Source of the DNA: JAAUSY01 sp964526735
Lineage (GTDB): Bacteria > Chloroflexota > Chloroflexia > Chloroflexales > Chloroflexaceae
Length of the DNA: 64,000 nucleotides
Direction: 5' to 3'
Assembly: GCA_964526735.1 (NCBI GenBank)
Contig: CAZGLO010000007.1
Location: forward strand, 1 to 64,000
The notes under the pieces were generated by a model. That model saw only the letters and a program-made list of their open reading frames with translations, was not told the DNA's origin and searched no databases. The translations under genes and the position numbers were made by a program. Position 1 is the stretch's first letter. Every line of letters starts with the position of its first letter. Below, one piece after another: positions 32,779-41,282 of this stretch.

Positions 32779-34062
32779 ATGCACCCTACGCGCGCTATGC
32801 ACCAACGACGAACGCTTGTCGGCATTGATGTCGGCACCACAAAAGTCTGCACCATCGTGGCAGAGATGCAGAGCGACACCACCACAAATATGCTCAATGT
32901 GCTCGGTGTTGGCCAGACAGCCAGCAAAGGGCTAGACAAAGGGGTTGTCGTCAATATCGACGATGTGGTGAACGTGATTGCGACCAGCGTGGAAAAAGCA
33001 GAGCGGTTGAGCGGCTACCGCATTGACGCGGCGTTTGTGGGTGTGGCCGGTCGGCATGTCGCCTCGCTCAACAGCCGCGGCGTGGTGGCGATTGGCGGGC
33101 GGGAGTATGAGATCGACCGGGAAGATGTGGCGCGGGCGGTTGAAGCTGCACAGGCCGTTGCCATCCCCACGCAGCGCGAAGTCATCCATGTGATTCCGCG
33201 CGCCTACATCGTTGATGGCAATGAAGGGATCCGCGACCCGTTGGGGATGAGCGGCTTTCGGCTTGAGGTAGAGACGCATATCGTCACCGGCGAGGTGATG
33301 GCCATCCAGAACCTCATCAAGAGCGTCCAGCGTGCCGAAGTTGAGGTGGAAGATTTGGTCTTACAGCCATTGGCATCGGGTGAAGCGGTGCTAACCCCCG
33401 AAGATAAAGAACGCGGCGTGGTGCTGGTTGATATCGGCGGAGGAACGACGGATATCGCGATTTTTGTGCAGGGCGGTATTTGGCATACCAGTGTGATACC
33501 CGTTGGCGGCAACCACCTCACCAACGACCTTGTCTACGTGCTCCAGACGCCCTACGACACCGCGGAATATCTCAAATTGCGGTATGGTAGCGCGATTGCC
33601 GATGATGAGCGGGATAAGTGGGATGCACAGGAAGATATTGAGGTGGATGGCCTTGCCTATGGGGAGCGCCACTACGTCAGCCGCCACCTGCTCAATGAGA
33701 TTTTGCAGGCGCGGGCAGAGCAAATTGTTGAGCTTATTTACAATGAGGTCGTGCAGAGTGGCTATCAAGGGCTACTCCAATCGGGGGTCGTGCTGACCGG
33801 CGGTAGTGCGCAACTCCCCCGCCTCGACGAACTGACCCGCGAGATGCTTGGAGTGCCGGTGCGGGTGGGCGCGCCGAGTGGGCTGACAGGCCTTGCAGAT
33901 GCGATTGACACACCACCATACGCCACGTGTGTGGGGCTATTGCGGTGGGGGGCGCGCCACGGTATGATAGGCCGTCCTCGCCACACCGAGCTAGAAGAAG
34001 ATCACGCGTGGGGGTCGATTTACGATAGATTTAAAACATGGTTACAGGCATTTTTGCCATGA
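32779..34062 (+). CDS. ftsA: FtsA, actin-like membrane tether of the Z ring
   Basis: 427 residues. Actin-type phosphate loops LVGIDVGTTKVCTIVAE (about 13-29) and VLVDIGGGTTDIAIF (about 215-229), the FtsA-specific 1C domain (HVIPRAYIVDGNEGIRDPLG), GVVLTGGSAQLPRL, and a C-terminal amphipathic end IYDRFKTWLQAFLP that can bind the membrane. It links FtsZ to the membrane. The gene starts 21 bp after ftsQ. Confidence 0.95.
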   Translation: MHPTRAMHQRRTLVGIDVGTTKVCTIVAEMQSDTTTNMLNVLGVGQTASKGLDKGVVVNIDDVVNVIATSVEKAERLSGYRIDAAFVGVAGRHVASLNSRGVVAIGGREYEIDREDVARAVEAAQAVAIPTQREVIHVIPRAYIVDGNEGIRDPLGMSGFRLEVETHIVTGEVMAIQNLIKSVQRAEVEVEDLVLQPLASGEAVLTPEDKERGVVLVDIGGGTTDIAIFVQGGIWHTSVIPVGGNHLTNDLVYVLQTPYDTAEYLKLRYGSAIADDERDKWDAQEDIEVDGLAYGERHYVSRHLLNEILQARAEQIVELIYNEVVQSGYQGLLQSGVVLTGGSAQLPRLDELTREMLGVPVRVGAPSGLTGLADAIDTPPYATCVGLLRWGARHGMIGRPRHTELEEDHAWGSIYDRFKTWLQAFLP

Positions 34063-34093
34063 AATATGCAGATTCGCTATGGTTTTGAAACTA

Positions 34094-34102
34094 TGCTATG
34101 AT
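34094..34102 (+). promoter_or_regulatory. extended -10 element before ftsZ
   Basis: TGC followed by TATGAT (34097-34102), about 60 bp before ftsZ; a weak TTCGCT stands 18 bp upstream. It would allow separate expression of ftsZ, common in dcw clusters. Confidence 0.45.
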
Positions 34103-34162
34103 CCCAAGGGGTACGTGTTCGACTTAAGATACCAAAAAACGATCAGTTGAGGAGTATTTTAG

Positions 34163-35488
34163 ATGGTTGACCAGAATTCAAATTCCTTTGCGCTCGAAAA
34201 TTTTGCGCAAATCAAGGTGATTGGGGCTGGCGGGGGCGGCTGCAATGCCGTTGACCGGATGATAGAGGAGGGCGTGCAGGGCGTTGATTTTATTGCCGTC
34301 AACACCGACGCCCAAGCATTGATGCATTCGTTGGCCCCGATACGGGTGCGCGTTGGCGACAAACTCACCCGTGGGCTGGGCAGCGGCGGCAATCCGGTCA
34401 TTGGGCAGAAGGCGGCTGAAGAAAATCAGGAAGACCTCTACGAGCAGCTTAAGNNNNNNNNNNATACACCATTGTCATTATCAACCTGGCGGAAACCGAC
34501 CCGGCTGCGCTCCACCTGAATCATCTTGCCAGCGTTATCGCGCAACGTAACCAACAGGGTATACAGATATGGATCTTCCGCAGACCACTTGCGCGGCGCG
34601 GATATGGTCTTTATTACGGCGGGGATGGGTGGCGGGACGGGCACAGGCTCATCGCCGGTCATCGCGGGCATCGCCCACGACCTAGGTGCGCTGACCGTTG
34701 GTGTGGTCACCAAGCCGTTCACCTTTGAAGGCAACCACCGCCGCAAGACCGCCGAACAAGGCATTGAGCAGCTCCGGCCTGTTGTTGATACGCTGATTGT
34801 CATCCCGAACGACCGGCTGCTGCAAACCGCAAGCAAAAACACGACCATGATCCAGGCCTTCCAGATGGCAGATAGCGTCCTGCGGCACGGTATCCAAGGC
34901 ATCACCGACTTGATCACGCAGCGCGGCCTCATTAACGCGGACTTTGCCGACGTGAAGGCGATTATGTCGCAAGCCGGTTCCGCCTTGATGGCAATTGGCC
35001 AGGGCAAGGGCGATAGCCGCCTCGTCGATGCCGTCAACCAAGCGATTGCCAGCCCGCTGCTTGAAGTCAGCATTGATGGCGCAAAGGGTGTGCTCTTCAA
35101 CGTGATGGGCGGCGAAGATTTGGGCATTTTGGAGGTCTACGAAGCGGCAGATATCGTGTCGAAGGCCGTCGATCCAGAGGCCAATATCATCGTCGGCGCA
35201 ACGATCAACCCGGAGCTGGGTGAAGGCGAAGTCAAGGTGACACTGATCGCGACCGGCTTTGATATGAACAAGCCAAACGTCCACCGCTCACGCTCTTACC
35301 CATCCACGGCGACAGGCCACAATACGACCACGCAACGTCGGCCCGACCCCATCCCTGCGCAGCCGCCGCAACGGCCACAACAACCCCAATCTCCGCAATC
35401 GCCATCGCGGTCACCATCGGGGTTTGGCGGGAGCGACGATTTGGATATTCCCCCCTTCCTGCGCAACCGCAATCGGGGGCGGCAATGA
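34163..35488 (+). CDS. ftsZ: FtsZ, interrupted in this assembly by a gap and foreign sequence
   Basis: The N-terminal part (IKVIGAGGGGCNAVDRMIEE to EENQEDLYEQLK) and the remainder (GADMVFITAGMGGGTGTGSS with the tubulin signature, then IPNDRLLQTA, MIQAFQMADSVLRHG, EGEVKVTLIATGF) match FtsZ without missing residues: EQLK should run straight into GADMVF. Between them lie 10 N plus 131 bp (34454-34594) that are not FtsZ and put a TGA in frame at 34517. The conserved C-terminal peptide LDIPPFLRNRNR is present after a Pro/Gln linker. Because FtsZ is essential and both halves are perfect, I think the cell has an intact gene of about 394 codons and the break is an assembly artefact. Confidence 0.93.
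34454..34463. other. assembly gap (10 N) inside ftsZ
   Basis: Ten undetermined bases, directly after the Lys codon of EQLK in FtsZ. Adjacent sequence on the right is beta-galactosidase-like, so two unrelated ends were joined here. Confidence 0.98.
34464..34594 (-). pseudogene. beta-galactosidase (LacZ family, GH2) fragment lodged in ftsZ
   Basis: Read on the minus strand, 131 bp encode KWSAEDPYLYTLLVTL, then RDNAGKMIQVERSRVGFRQV and DNDNGV. This matches the end of the GH2 sandwich domain of LacZ/EbgA proteins, where WSAE-PYLY and VGFR-V-NG are hallmarks. The fragment has no start or stop and abuts the N run. It replaces no FtsZ residues. Most likely a mis-joined contig end from another gene or organism. 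Confidence 0.85.
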
Positions 35489-35587
35489 GCTATGAGGCAC
35501 GATATTGGCGAATAAACAGCACAATCGACACTATCAATATCACTCATATTACTCATATCACTCACGGAACAACGTCTTGTCTGGAGC

Positions 35588-36502
35588 ATGCATTTCGTGT
35601 TAGTCAGGCAACTTTACCACTTGTATCAATGGAGTGCGTCTCGTCTTCGTCGTGATCTGGTCTATCAAGAGTATGGGGATGCCGCGGGGACGCCAGTGGT
35701 CGTTCTGCACGGCATGGCCGGTACGGCCCTCACCCATATGCTGCCGGTTATCGAAACCCTGCAACCTGCCTACCGGCTGATAGCCCCAGATTTGCGGGGG
35801 CACGGCAAGTCGCGTCATCTTCGGCCAGCGTGTGACGAGACGCTCTATTCTACCTACGCCAACGATGTTCTTTCCCTCCTCAATCGGCTCCACATTGACG
35901 ATGTCCATCTTATTGGGTATAGTGATGGCGGAGAGACGGCTATCGCCCTCGCCGCGATGCTTGGCGAACGAGCGCGTTCGCTCAGCGTGTGGGGGGTGAG
36001 TGGCCGGGTGCCGCCCGCGCCCGTCGTCAATGTCTATGCCCAGCCGTCGCAGTCTATCCCGCATTGGGAGCAGTTCCAGGCGGAGTTGTATGCGCTCCAC
36101 GGCAAGGCCGCCGCACACGACCTTTTCCCGTGTTGGGTTGCCGCGATGGAGCAGGTTGCCGCGCAGGGAGGCATCTTTCACGACGATGAGGCGGCGCGCA
36201 TCACCTGCCCAACGCTCATCGTGACAGGCGATAACGACCCATTCAATCCATTACCCAACGTACGCGCCCTCGCAAGCCATATTCCCAATATACAGCTGAT
36301 GGTATTGCCGGGGGCGGGGCACGATCTGTTGGAAGAGCGGCGGCAACAACTTCTTGCCTTGCTGCAGCGTATGATCAACGAGGCCGACCAACCAGACCAG
36401 TCAGATCTGTCAGATCAATCAGGCCAATCAGACCAATCAGCAACACCTCTCAACCCACATGGAAGTAACGAAAGAGTCGATGACCCCACACACCCCTCCT
36501 GA
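35588..36502 (+). CDS. alpha/beta hydrolase, first of a pair
   Basis: 304 residues. Oxyanion region VVLHGMAGTALTH, catalytic Ser112 in GYSDGG, acidic residue in VTGDNDPF and His in LPGAGHDLLEE: a complete hydrolase triad. The substrate is unknown; the family includes esterases, lipases and C-C hydrolases. The tail after residue 264 is a low-complexity Asp-Gln-Ser repeat (DQSDLSDQSGQSDQS) from a tandem array at 36385-36440 and may be dispensable. The end overlaps the next hydrolase gene by 44 bases (or 23 with the later ATG), so the two are translationally coupled. Confidence 0.85.
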   Translation: MHFVLVRQLYHLYQWSASRLRRDLVYQEYGDAAGTPVVVLHGMAGTALTHMLPVIETLQPAYRLIAPDLRGHGKSRHLRPACDETLYSTYANDVLSLLNRLHIDDVHLIGYSDGGETAIALAAMLGERARSLSVWGVSGRVPPAPVVNVYAQPSQSIPHWEQFQAELYALHGKAAAHDLFPCWVAAMEQVAAQGGIFHDDEAARITCPTLIVTGDNDPFNPLPNVRALASHIPNIQLMVLPGAGHDLLEERRQQLLALLQRMINEADQPDQSDLSDQSGQSDQSATPLNPHGSNERVDDPTHPS

Positions 36503-37304
36503 CCGCATTGGCCAGAGTGCCCACGTTGAGCGGGGCGGGCAGGGATTTCCGGTTGTTCTGCTGCACGGGTGGGGGGCACATAGTGGCCTCTTTGAGCCTA
36601 TCGCCACCCCTCTCCAATCATCATTTGATGTCATTGTCCCCGATTTTCCCGGCTTTGGACACACGCCCCCTCCCCCAAAACCGTGGTCAGTGCGAGAGTA
36701 TACCGCGTGGCTCGTTGCCCTGCTTGATGAGCTTGGCATTGAACGGGCGCACTTCGTTGGGCATTCGTTTGGCGGGCGAGTGGGGATTGTGCTTGCCAAT
36801 GAGCATCCAGAGCGGGTCGCCAAGCTGGTGTTGACAGACAGCGCCGGTATTCGCCCGCGCCGTACGCTCGCCTACTACCTGAAGGTCTACAGCTATAAAC
36901 TTTTGCGGGTGCTTGCACAACGGCCATCATCCACCTCCGATTCTTCTTCCTCCCCTCCCTCTCTCCCTCTTTCTGGCCTTATCCCCAAGCCAGTGCGCGA
37001 ATGGGCCGCGGCGCAAGTGGCAAAACGTGGGTCGGCGGACTATCAGCAGGCAAGCGGCACCGTACGGCAATCGTTGGTGCGGGTGGTCAACGAAGATTTG
37101 CGGGGGCTTTTGCCTCATATTGCCGCTCCGACGTTGCTCATTTGGGGCGAAAACGATGCAGATACGCCCCTCTCCGATGGCAAAATGATGGAGCGCCTCA
37201 TCCCCGATGCCGGTTTGGTTGTGTTTGAGGGGGCTGGCCACTATGCCTACCTTGAACAGCCTGTCCGATTTTGTCGTATCATAGAGACATTCTTCCAGTC
37301 GTAG
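36459..37304 (+). CDS. alpha/beta hydrolase, second of a pair
   Basis: 281 residues. VVLLHGWGAHSG, nucleophile Ser103 in GHSFGG, acid in IWGENDADTP, His in FEGAGHYAYLE. A Ser-rich loop (STSDSSSSPPSLPLS, about 163-177) enters the lid region. It could start at the ATG 36459 or the ATG 36480. It is 18 bp from the MurF-like gene. Proteins of this type are often found beside MurF-like ligases; the substrate remains unknown. Confidence 0.85.
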   Translation: MEVTKESMTPHTPPDRIGQSAHVERGGQGFPVVLLHGWGAHSGLFEPIATPLQSSFDVIVPDFPGFGHTPPPPKPWSVREYTAWLVALLDELGIERAHFVGHSFGGRVGIVLANEHPERVAKLVLTDSAGIRPRRTLAYYLKVYSYKLLRVLAQRPSSTSDSSSSPPSLPLSGLIPKPVREWAAAQVAKRGSADYQQASGTVRQSLVRVVNEDLRGLLPHIAAPTLLIWGENDADTPLSDGKMMERLIPDAGLVVFEGAGHYAYLEQPVRFCRIIETFFQS

Positions 37305-37322
37305 CAACAAGGGAAATCATAC

Positions 37323-38993
37323 GTGCGTAGCGATATCTTGGTGGCAGTAATCGGGCTTGTGGGGTGGGCAGTGTGGGTAGGGCGTATTGGCGTGGTTGCC
37401 GCGCAGATGTTCCAGATCGAAGAGTATGAGGTACCACGCTTGGTGGCATGGGGCCGCCAACGCAAATGGCTCCTCCCCCGCGCCAACGCCATCGCCGGTG
37501 GAGTGGCATTGGGCATTGGATTGCTGTCGCTGCTCCTCCCGCCGACGTGGTATCTCGCCGGAAGCGGGGTGAGTTTGCTGGCGGGGGTGGCGATTATGTA
37601 CCGATGGTGGCACCGCACACCCGCCAAAAAACCGATTGTCTACACGCCCCGTATGCGGCGGATACTTGGCAGTGCAGCAGTTACCCTTGCGCTGTTGGTC
37701 ATCGTCTTGATACTTGTCGCCAATGTGCTGCCAACTCTGTTTACGCTCGTTGGCGGGGCAGGGTTGATGCTGCTGATGCCGGTTATTGCCATTCTGTGCA
37801 TTGTTATCGGCGATTGGGCGATGACACCCGTTGAGCGGCATATCCAACGACGCTTTGTCAAGCAGGCGAAAGCACGCATTGAGGAATATCGACCGGACGT
37901 GGTTGGTATTGCGGGGAGCTATGGCAAGACCAGCACGAAGCATATCACCGCACAGCTCCTCGAACCGCAACATGCGGTTTTTGCCACGCCCAAGAGCTTC
38001 AACACCTTGATGGGTATCACCCGTACCATCAACGAATACCTTGAACGGGAGCATCGCCTCTTCCTGGTGGAGATGGATGCTTATGCGGTTGGCGAGATAC
38101 GGCAGATGTGTGAGCTGGTTTCGCCCCGCCACGCCATCATTACGTCGCTTGGGCCGCAGCACCTTGAGCGGTTTGGGACACTTGACCGCATTGGCGATGC
38201 GCTCTATGAGCTTGTTGAGAGTATCCCCACGGGTGGCACGGTGGTGATATCTTGCAACGACCGCGAAACCGCGCGGTTGGCTGATCGGGCGGCGCGCACT
38301 GGCTATCACGTGGTGCGCTATGGGCTTGCCAATAGCAACAACGGCAATGAAGAGGATTTCCCTTCCACCCCGCACGACGTGACCGCTTCTGAGGTGGTGG
38401 TAGACCAGGACGCGACGCATTTTACGTGGCGGTGGGATGAAAAGGGGCTTAAGTATCGCGTCAGCATCCCGCTATTGGGTGCTCACAACATCCTCAATGT
38501 GACGGCGGCGTTGGCGATGACCCACATCCTTGGTCTCTCTGTGGAGCAGGCCGTTGATACCGCCGCCCGCCTTGCGCCTATCCCGAACCGGCTGCAGCTT
38601 ATTCGCAGTCCGGGCGGCGTGACGGTGATAGACGACTCCTACAATGCCAATCCGGTTGGGGTGCATAATGGGCTTGAGGTGCTTGCGCAGATGCAAGGGC
38701 GGACGAAAATCTTGGTGACGCCCGGGTTAGTGGAGCTTGGCAGTGTGCAGGATGAGGAAAATCGGCGGTTTGGAGAGCATGCCGCCCGCGTGTGCGACCA
38801 GGTTATCTTGGTGGGCGCGCGGCAAACCCTCCCCCTGCAAGAAGGCGCGCGGCAGGGTGGTCTTGCGCCAGAACACCTCCACGTTGTGGAGACGCTTGAT
38901 GAGGTGACCAGGTTGATAGGCCAGCTGGCGGGGGCGGGGGATGTAGTGCTTTTCGCTAACGATCTGCCCGATACCTACCTCGAATTGGGGTGA
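37323..38993 (+). CDS. membrane-anchored MurF-like Mur ligase
   Basis: 556 residues from a GTG. Residues about 1-180 hold four to five membrane helices (ILVAVIGLVGWAVWVGRIGV, VALGIGLLSLLLPPTWYLAG, AAVTLALLVIVLILVANVLP, LMLLMPVIAILCIVIGDWAM). The remainder is a Mur ligase: ATP loop GSYGKTSTKHI (about 199-209), FNTLMGITRTINEYLE, a Glu for metal binding in LFLVEMDAY, LLGAHNILNVTAALAM and PNRLQLIRSPGGVTVIDDSYNANP. These are MurF-type signatures (addition of D-Ala-D-Ala), but the N-terminal UDP-substrate domain of normal MurF is replaced by the membrane region. The substrate may therefore be lipid-linked or different; this is inference. Confidence 0.82.
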   Translation: MRSDILVAVIGLVGWAVWVGRIGVVAAQMFQIEEYEVPRLVAWGRQRKWLLPRANAIAGGVALGIGLLSLLLPPTWYLAGSGVSLLAGVAIMYRWWHRTPAKKPIVYTPRMRRILGSAAVTLALLVIVLILVANVLPTLFTLVGGAGLMLLMPVIAILCIVIGDWAMTPVERHIQRRFVKQAKARIEEYRPDVVGIAGSYGKTSTKHITAQLLEPQHAVFATPKSFNTLMGITRTINEYLEREHRLFLVEMDAYAVGEIRQMCELVSPRHAIITSLGPQHLERFGTLDRIGDALYELVESIPTGGTVVISCNDRETARLADRAARTGYHVVRYGLANSNNGNEEDFPSTPHDVTASEVVVDQDATHFTWRWDEKGLKYRVSIPLLGAHNILNVTAALAMTHILGLSVEQAVDTAARLAPIPNRLQLIRSPGGVTVIDDSYNANPVGVHNGLEVLAQMQGRTKILVTPGLVELGSVQDEENRRFGEHAARVCDQVILVGARQTLPLQEGARQGGLAPEHLHVVETLDEVTRLIGQLAGAGDVVLFANDLPDTYLELG

Positions 38994-39026
38994 TGTGTAT
39001 TGTTATGTGACATGATTATCAATATC

Positions 39027-39055
39027 TTGCTGAACTGTCTCCCCTGTGCTATCAT
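39027..39055 (+). promoter_or_regulatory. promoter of the HNH gene leader
   Basis: TTGCTG (39027-39032), a 17-bp spacer ending TGC, TATCAT (39050-39055). It would make a leader of about 325 bases before the HNH gene. Confidence 0.55.
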
Positions 39056-39250
39056 GTCTTTGTCTTTTGCATGACATGTTGCCAGAGAAAAAGCGAAACT
39101 CCCCGGTGTGTGTAACAACTCAGTGGCGGTTTCGTTTTTGTAAGTACCTTGATGTCCTTTTTGTACAAACGCCGTAGAACTTGGGAACGACTTTGACTAA
39201 CGCTACGACTGTCGCTAGACAACAGATTGCTTTCTCTGGGCCTACTTCCC

Positions 39251-39279
39251 GCTGCATAGGTACGAGTGCCTACGGCAGC
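39251..39279 (+). other. RNA hairpin in the HNH gene leader
   Basis: GCTGC-A-TAGGTA, loop CGAG, TGCCTA-CG-GCAGC: eleven pairs (one G-U) with one small internal loop. No U tract follows, so it is not a simple terminator. Confidence 0.55.
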
Positions 39280-39387
39280 GGCTATTGGCATCCCAAGGAC
39301 ATGCGAGCGGTACAAGCGGTTTCATCTGCAAGCTGTCATCAGGTGGCTCTCTAGCGGGGGATAGTGAACCCCCACAGGAGCCATGTT

Positions 39388-39927
39388 GTGCGTATGCAAC
39401 AGGTTTTCAGGGGGTTTACGTTGGGAAGAGTTCTTGTTTTAAACGCGAGTTATGAGCCGCTCCAAATCATACCCGTCCGTCGAGCGGTCGTGTTGTTGCT
39501 TCAGGAAAAGGCCGAAGTGGTAGAAGCAGCACAAGAACAGCTGCGTGCCTGCCGCTTCTCATTTGACGTGCCTCTCGTCATCCGCCTCGTCCGGTATATC
39601 AAGATCCCCAGACGGTTACGGCTACCGTGTTCGCGGCGAGGAGTATTCGCCCGCGACCGCGAGACATGCCAATATTGTGGCGTGCAGCCTGGCCGACTGA
39701 ATCTCACCATCGACCATGTCCTCCCCCGCTCGCAGGGAGGCACTACCGTGTGGGAAAACGTGGTGACCGCGTGTCGCGAGTGCAACCGTAAAAAAGGCGG
39801 TCGTACGCCTGAGCAAGCACATATGCTTCTCAAGACCACGCCGCGGCAGCCACAGTATATCGCATTTGCTTTGTTGGGAGAGATTGAACGGAATGATGTC
39901 TGGCGAAAATACGCCTACTTCGCCTAG
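39388..39927 (+). CDS. HNH endonuclease-family protein
   Basis: 179 residues from the GTG at 39388, which has AGGAG seven bases upstream; a longer frame from a GTG at 39364 is less well supported. The N-terminal segment RVLVLNASYEPLQIIPVRRA is the hallmark of a widespread bacterial HNH family. The HNH core has CQYCGVQPGRLNLTIDHVLP (first zinc-binding Cys pair, catalytic DH) and CRECNRKKGGRTPEQA. The family is chromosomal and its job is unclear; it is not a clear restriction enzyme or homing nuclease. Confidence 0.88.
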   Translation: MRMQQVFRGFTLGRVLVLNASYEPLQIIPVRRAVVLLLQEKAEVVEAAQEQLRACRFSFDVPLVIRLVRYIKIPRRLRLPCSRRGVFARDRETCQYCGVQPGRLNLTIDHVLPRSQGGTTVWENVVTACRECNRKKGGRTPEQAHMLLKTTPRQPQYIAFALLGEIERNDVWRKYAYFA

Positions 39928-39973
39928 CCTAAGCCGACGGGGAACAGCCGTCAGTGCTGCTCATATCGCCTTG

Positions 39974-40369
39974 CTACTGCTTCCATTTGCGGCACGTGAC
40001 GGTTGTTCCTTCCCCACGTCGTGAGTGAATGGTAAACTCGTTCATCAGCCGCTTGGCACCCGGTATGCCCATCCCCATCCCGCCAGAGGTGCTATACCCA
40101 TCCTCCATCGCCCGCTCGATATCCTCTATCCCCGGCCCCTGGTCTTCGCACACAATCTCGATCCCTCGTTGGCCACTCGCCCCTTCTATTTCGCGGATCG
40201 TCACTTGGCCTGTCTGCGCATAGATAAAGATATTGCGCGCCAGCTCCCCCACCGCCGTCGCGATACGGGCTTGGTCTACCGCACCAAACCCCACTCCCTT
40301 CGCTATCTGCCGAGACGCCGTTCGGGCCGTCACAATGTCTAGGTCGCTTGCAATGGGCACGGACTTCAT
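39974..40369 (-). CDS. RsbT/RsbW-like serine kinase, anti-sigma regulatory factor
   Basis: 131 residues, a single GHKL ATPase domain. N box ATAVGELARNIFIYA, G1 box CEDQGPGIED, G2 box GGMGMGIPGAKRLM and a final TTVTCRKW strand. The SDLDIVTARTASRQIAKGVGF start is typical of RsbT, a kinase for STAS-domain antagonists in stress signalling. No RsbR/RsbS partner is next to it. Its ATG overlaps the stop of the small upstream gene (ATGA), showing translational coupling. Confidence 0.88.
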   Translation of the reverse strand: MKSVPIASDLDIVTARTASRQIAKGVGFGAVDQARIATAVGELARNIFIYAQTGQVTIREIEGASGQRGIEIVCEDQGPGIEDIERAMEDGYSTSGGMGMGIPGAKRLMNEFTIHSRRGEGTTVTCRKWKQ

Positions 40370-40590
40370 AGCTTAGCACTACCCTCGCAACGGATGGCGG
40401 ACGCGCCACTCCCCTTATCCTTCAAAACGAATTCGTAGACTGATTCGAGCACCTTGCCATACGAATAGGCGCACGGTACCACGTACACCGCTTCGTACCA
40501 ACCTCCAACGTATCCCCCATTATAGCATGCTTCTCCCCCACCGTGATACTTCAACCGCGGGGGAGGCGCTATCCGGCCCCAAACCACCAT
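40366..40590 (-). CDS. hypothetical 74-residue protein coupled to the RsbT-like gene
   Basis: The ATG at 40590 has GAAGAGG five bases upstream, a good ribosome site. The product is Gly/Tyr-rich at the start (YHGGGEACYNGGYVGGWYEA) and ends AIRCEGSAKL. I recognise no family. Its stop shares ATGA with the RsbT-like start. The preceding small gene overlaps its start by 22 bp. It could instead be only a translation-coupling leader. Confidence 0.45.
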   Translation of the reverse strand: MVVWGRIAPPPRLKYHGGGEACYNGGYVGGWYEAVYVVPCAYSYGKVLESVYEFVLKDKGSGASAIRCEGSAKL

Positions 40591-40796
40591 TGTGACCTCT
40601 TCCTTGCCGGATGTGTGGCCTCGGAGACTTCCATCTCCTTGTTCACCGCGATCTGCTTGGCAACCAGCGAATCCAAGGAACTCACGAGGTTCTCATTCGC
40701 AGCGTACGCCTGAAGCGCTGAGGTTGTAAGGGCGTTCAAGCCGGTCAAACTACTTGTCAGGCCAACCAGACCTATGCTAATATTGAGTATATTCAT
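40569..40796 (-). CDS. hypothetical 75-residue protein
   Basis: ATG at 40796 with AGAGGA about 12 bases upstream. Hydrophobic, Leu/Ser/Thr-rich N-terminus (MNILNISIGLVGLTSSLTGL), then an Ala/Val/Lys-rich helix (SSLDSLVAKQIAVNKEMEV). It has the feel of a short helical or secreted peptide; no family recognised. First of a three-gene overlapping string ending with the RsbT-like gene. Confidence 0.4.
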   Translation of the reverse strand: MNILNISIGLVGLTSSLTGLNALTTSALQAYAANENLVSSLDSLVAKQIAVNKEMEVSEATHPARKRSQWWFGAG

Positions 40797-40827
40797 CTTT
40801 TAACATCCTCTAGAAAGAGAACCTCCT

Positions 40828-41061
40828 ATGGAAGAGACTAAAAACCCTTTCTTACGTATTTACCTTGTTGTCACCCTTGTTCTTGTTGTTTCCGTTTCGA
40901 TATATGGGGTGTACAGTCACCAACAACGCCAACAGGAATTAGATGAACTAGTACAAAGAGTAATAGAGAGTTCCCATCAGGAGAGCTACGAAAAATGCGT
41001 AGACAAATGGCCGCTAAGCGAGAAGAGGTGCTATGACATCTACCTTGCAGACGACGACTAG
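40828..41061 (+). CDS. small single-pass membrane protein (77 residues)
   Basis: A short cytoplasmic start (MEETKNPFLR), one helix (IYLVVTLVLVVSVSIYGVY, about 11-29), then a charged Gln/Glu-rich exterior with two Cys (YEKCVDKWPLSEKRCYD) that could form a disulfide. Its stop TAG at 41059-41061 shares CTAG with the stop of a gene remnant on the other strand. No family recognised. Confidence 0.5.
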   Translation: MEETKNPFLRIYLVVTLVLVVSVSIYGVYSHQQRQQELDELVQRVIESSHQESYEKCVDKWPLSEKRCYDIYLADDD

Positions 41062-41282
41062 TCATACGACACAATCTGCGGCTTATTCCGGTACGCTTCC
41101 TTCGTTGCTCTGCCCCACCACAGCCAGCACGAGCCGTCGCGTTGACACATCGTGAGTAGCTCGGCGATGTTCACCCCGTAGACTTCTTCCGCGATCCACC
41201 GGAGTTCTTGGATATCGAGATACCAGGCCGGTGGATCGTAGGAGGCAGGGTTGATTTTCTTGCCTTGCTCGTTCCTGCTAAC
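41058..41282 (-). pseudogene. 5'-truncated gene remnant (74 codons, no start codon)
   Basis: On the minus strand, after a TAA at 41283-41285, 74 codons remain open and end at TAG (41058-41060). The translation is protein-like: NPASYDPPAWYLDIQELRWI, then EEVYGVNIAELLTMCQRDGS and CWLWWGRATKEAYRNKPQIV. There is no ATG, GTG or TTG before the internal GTG of VNIAEL. The Trp-rich, coherent sequence looks like the end of a real gene whose front has been lost. Origin unknown. Confidence 0.5.

Larger units (their letters stand above)
38994..39387. other. noncoding stretch with promoter and strong hairpin
   Basis: No convincing gene in nearly 400 bp. It holds a promoter-like pair at 39027-39055, a weak terminator-like CGAAAC/GTTTCG-TTTTT at 39094-39139, an 11-bp hairpin at 39251-39279 and a GGGGG/CCCCC hairpin at 39356-39373 just before the HNH gene. 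A structured leader or small RNA is possible. Confidence 0.5.

Noticed and set aside
39364..39387. upstream GTG start for the HNH gene
   Set aside because: It lies in a GGGGG/CCCCC hairpin without a ribosome site; the GTG at 39388 has AGGAG at ideal spacing.
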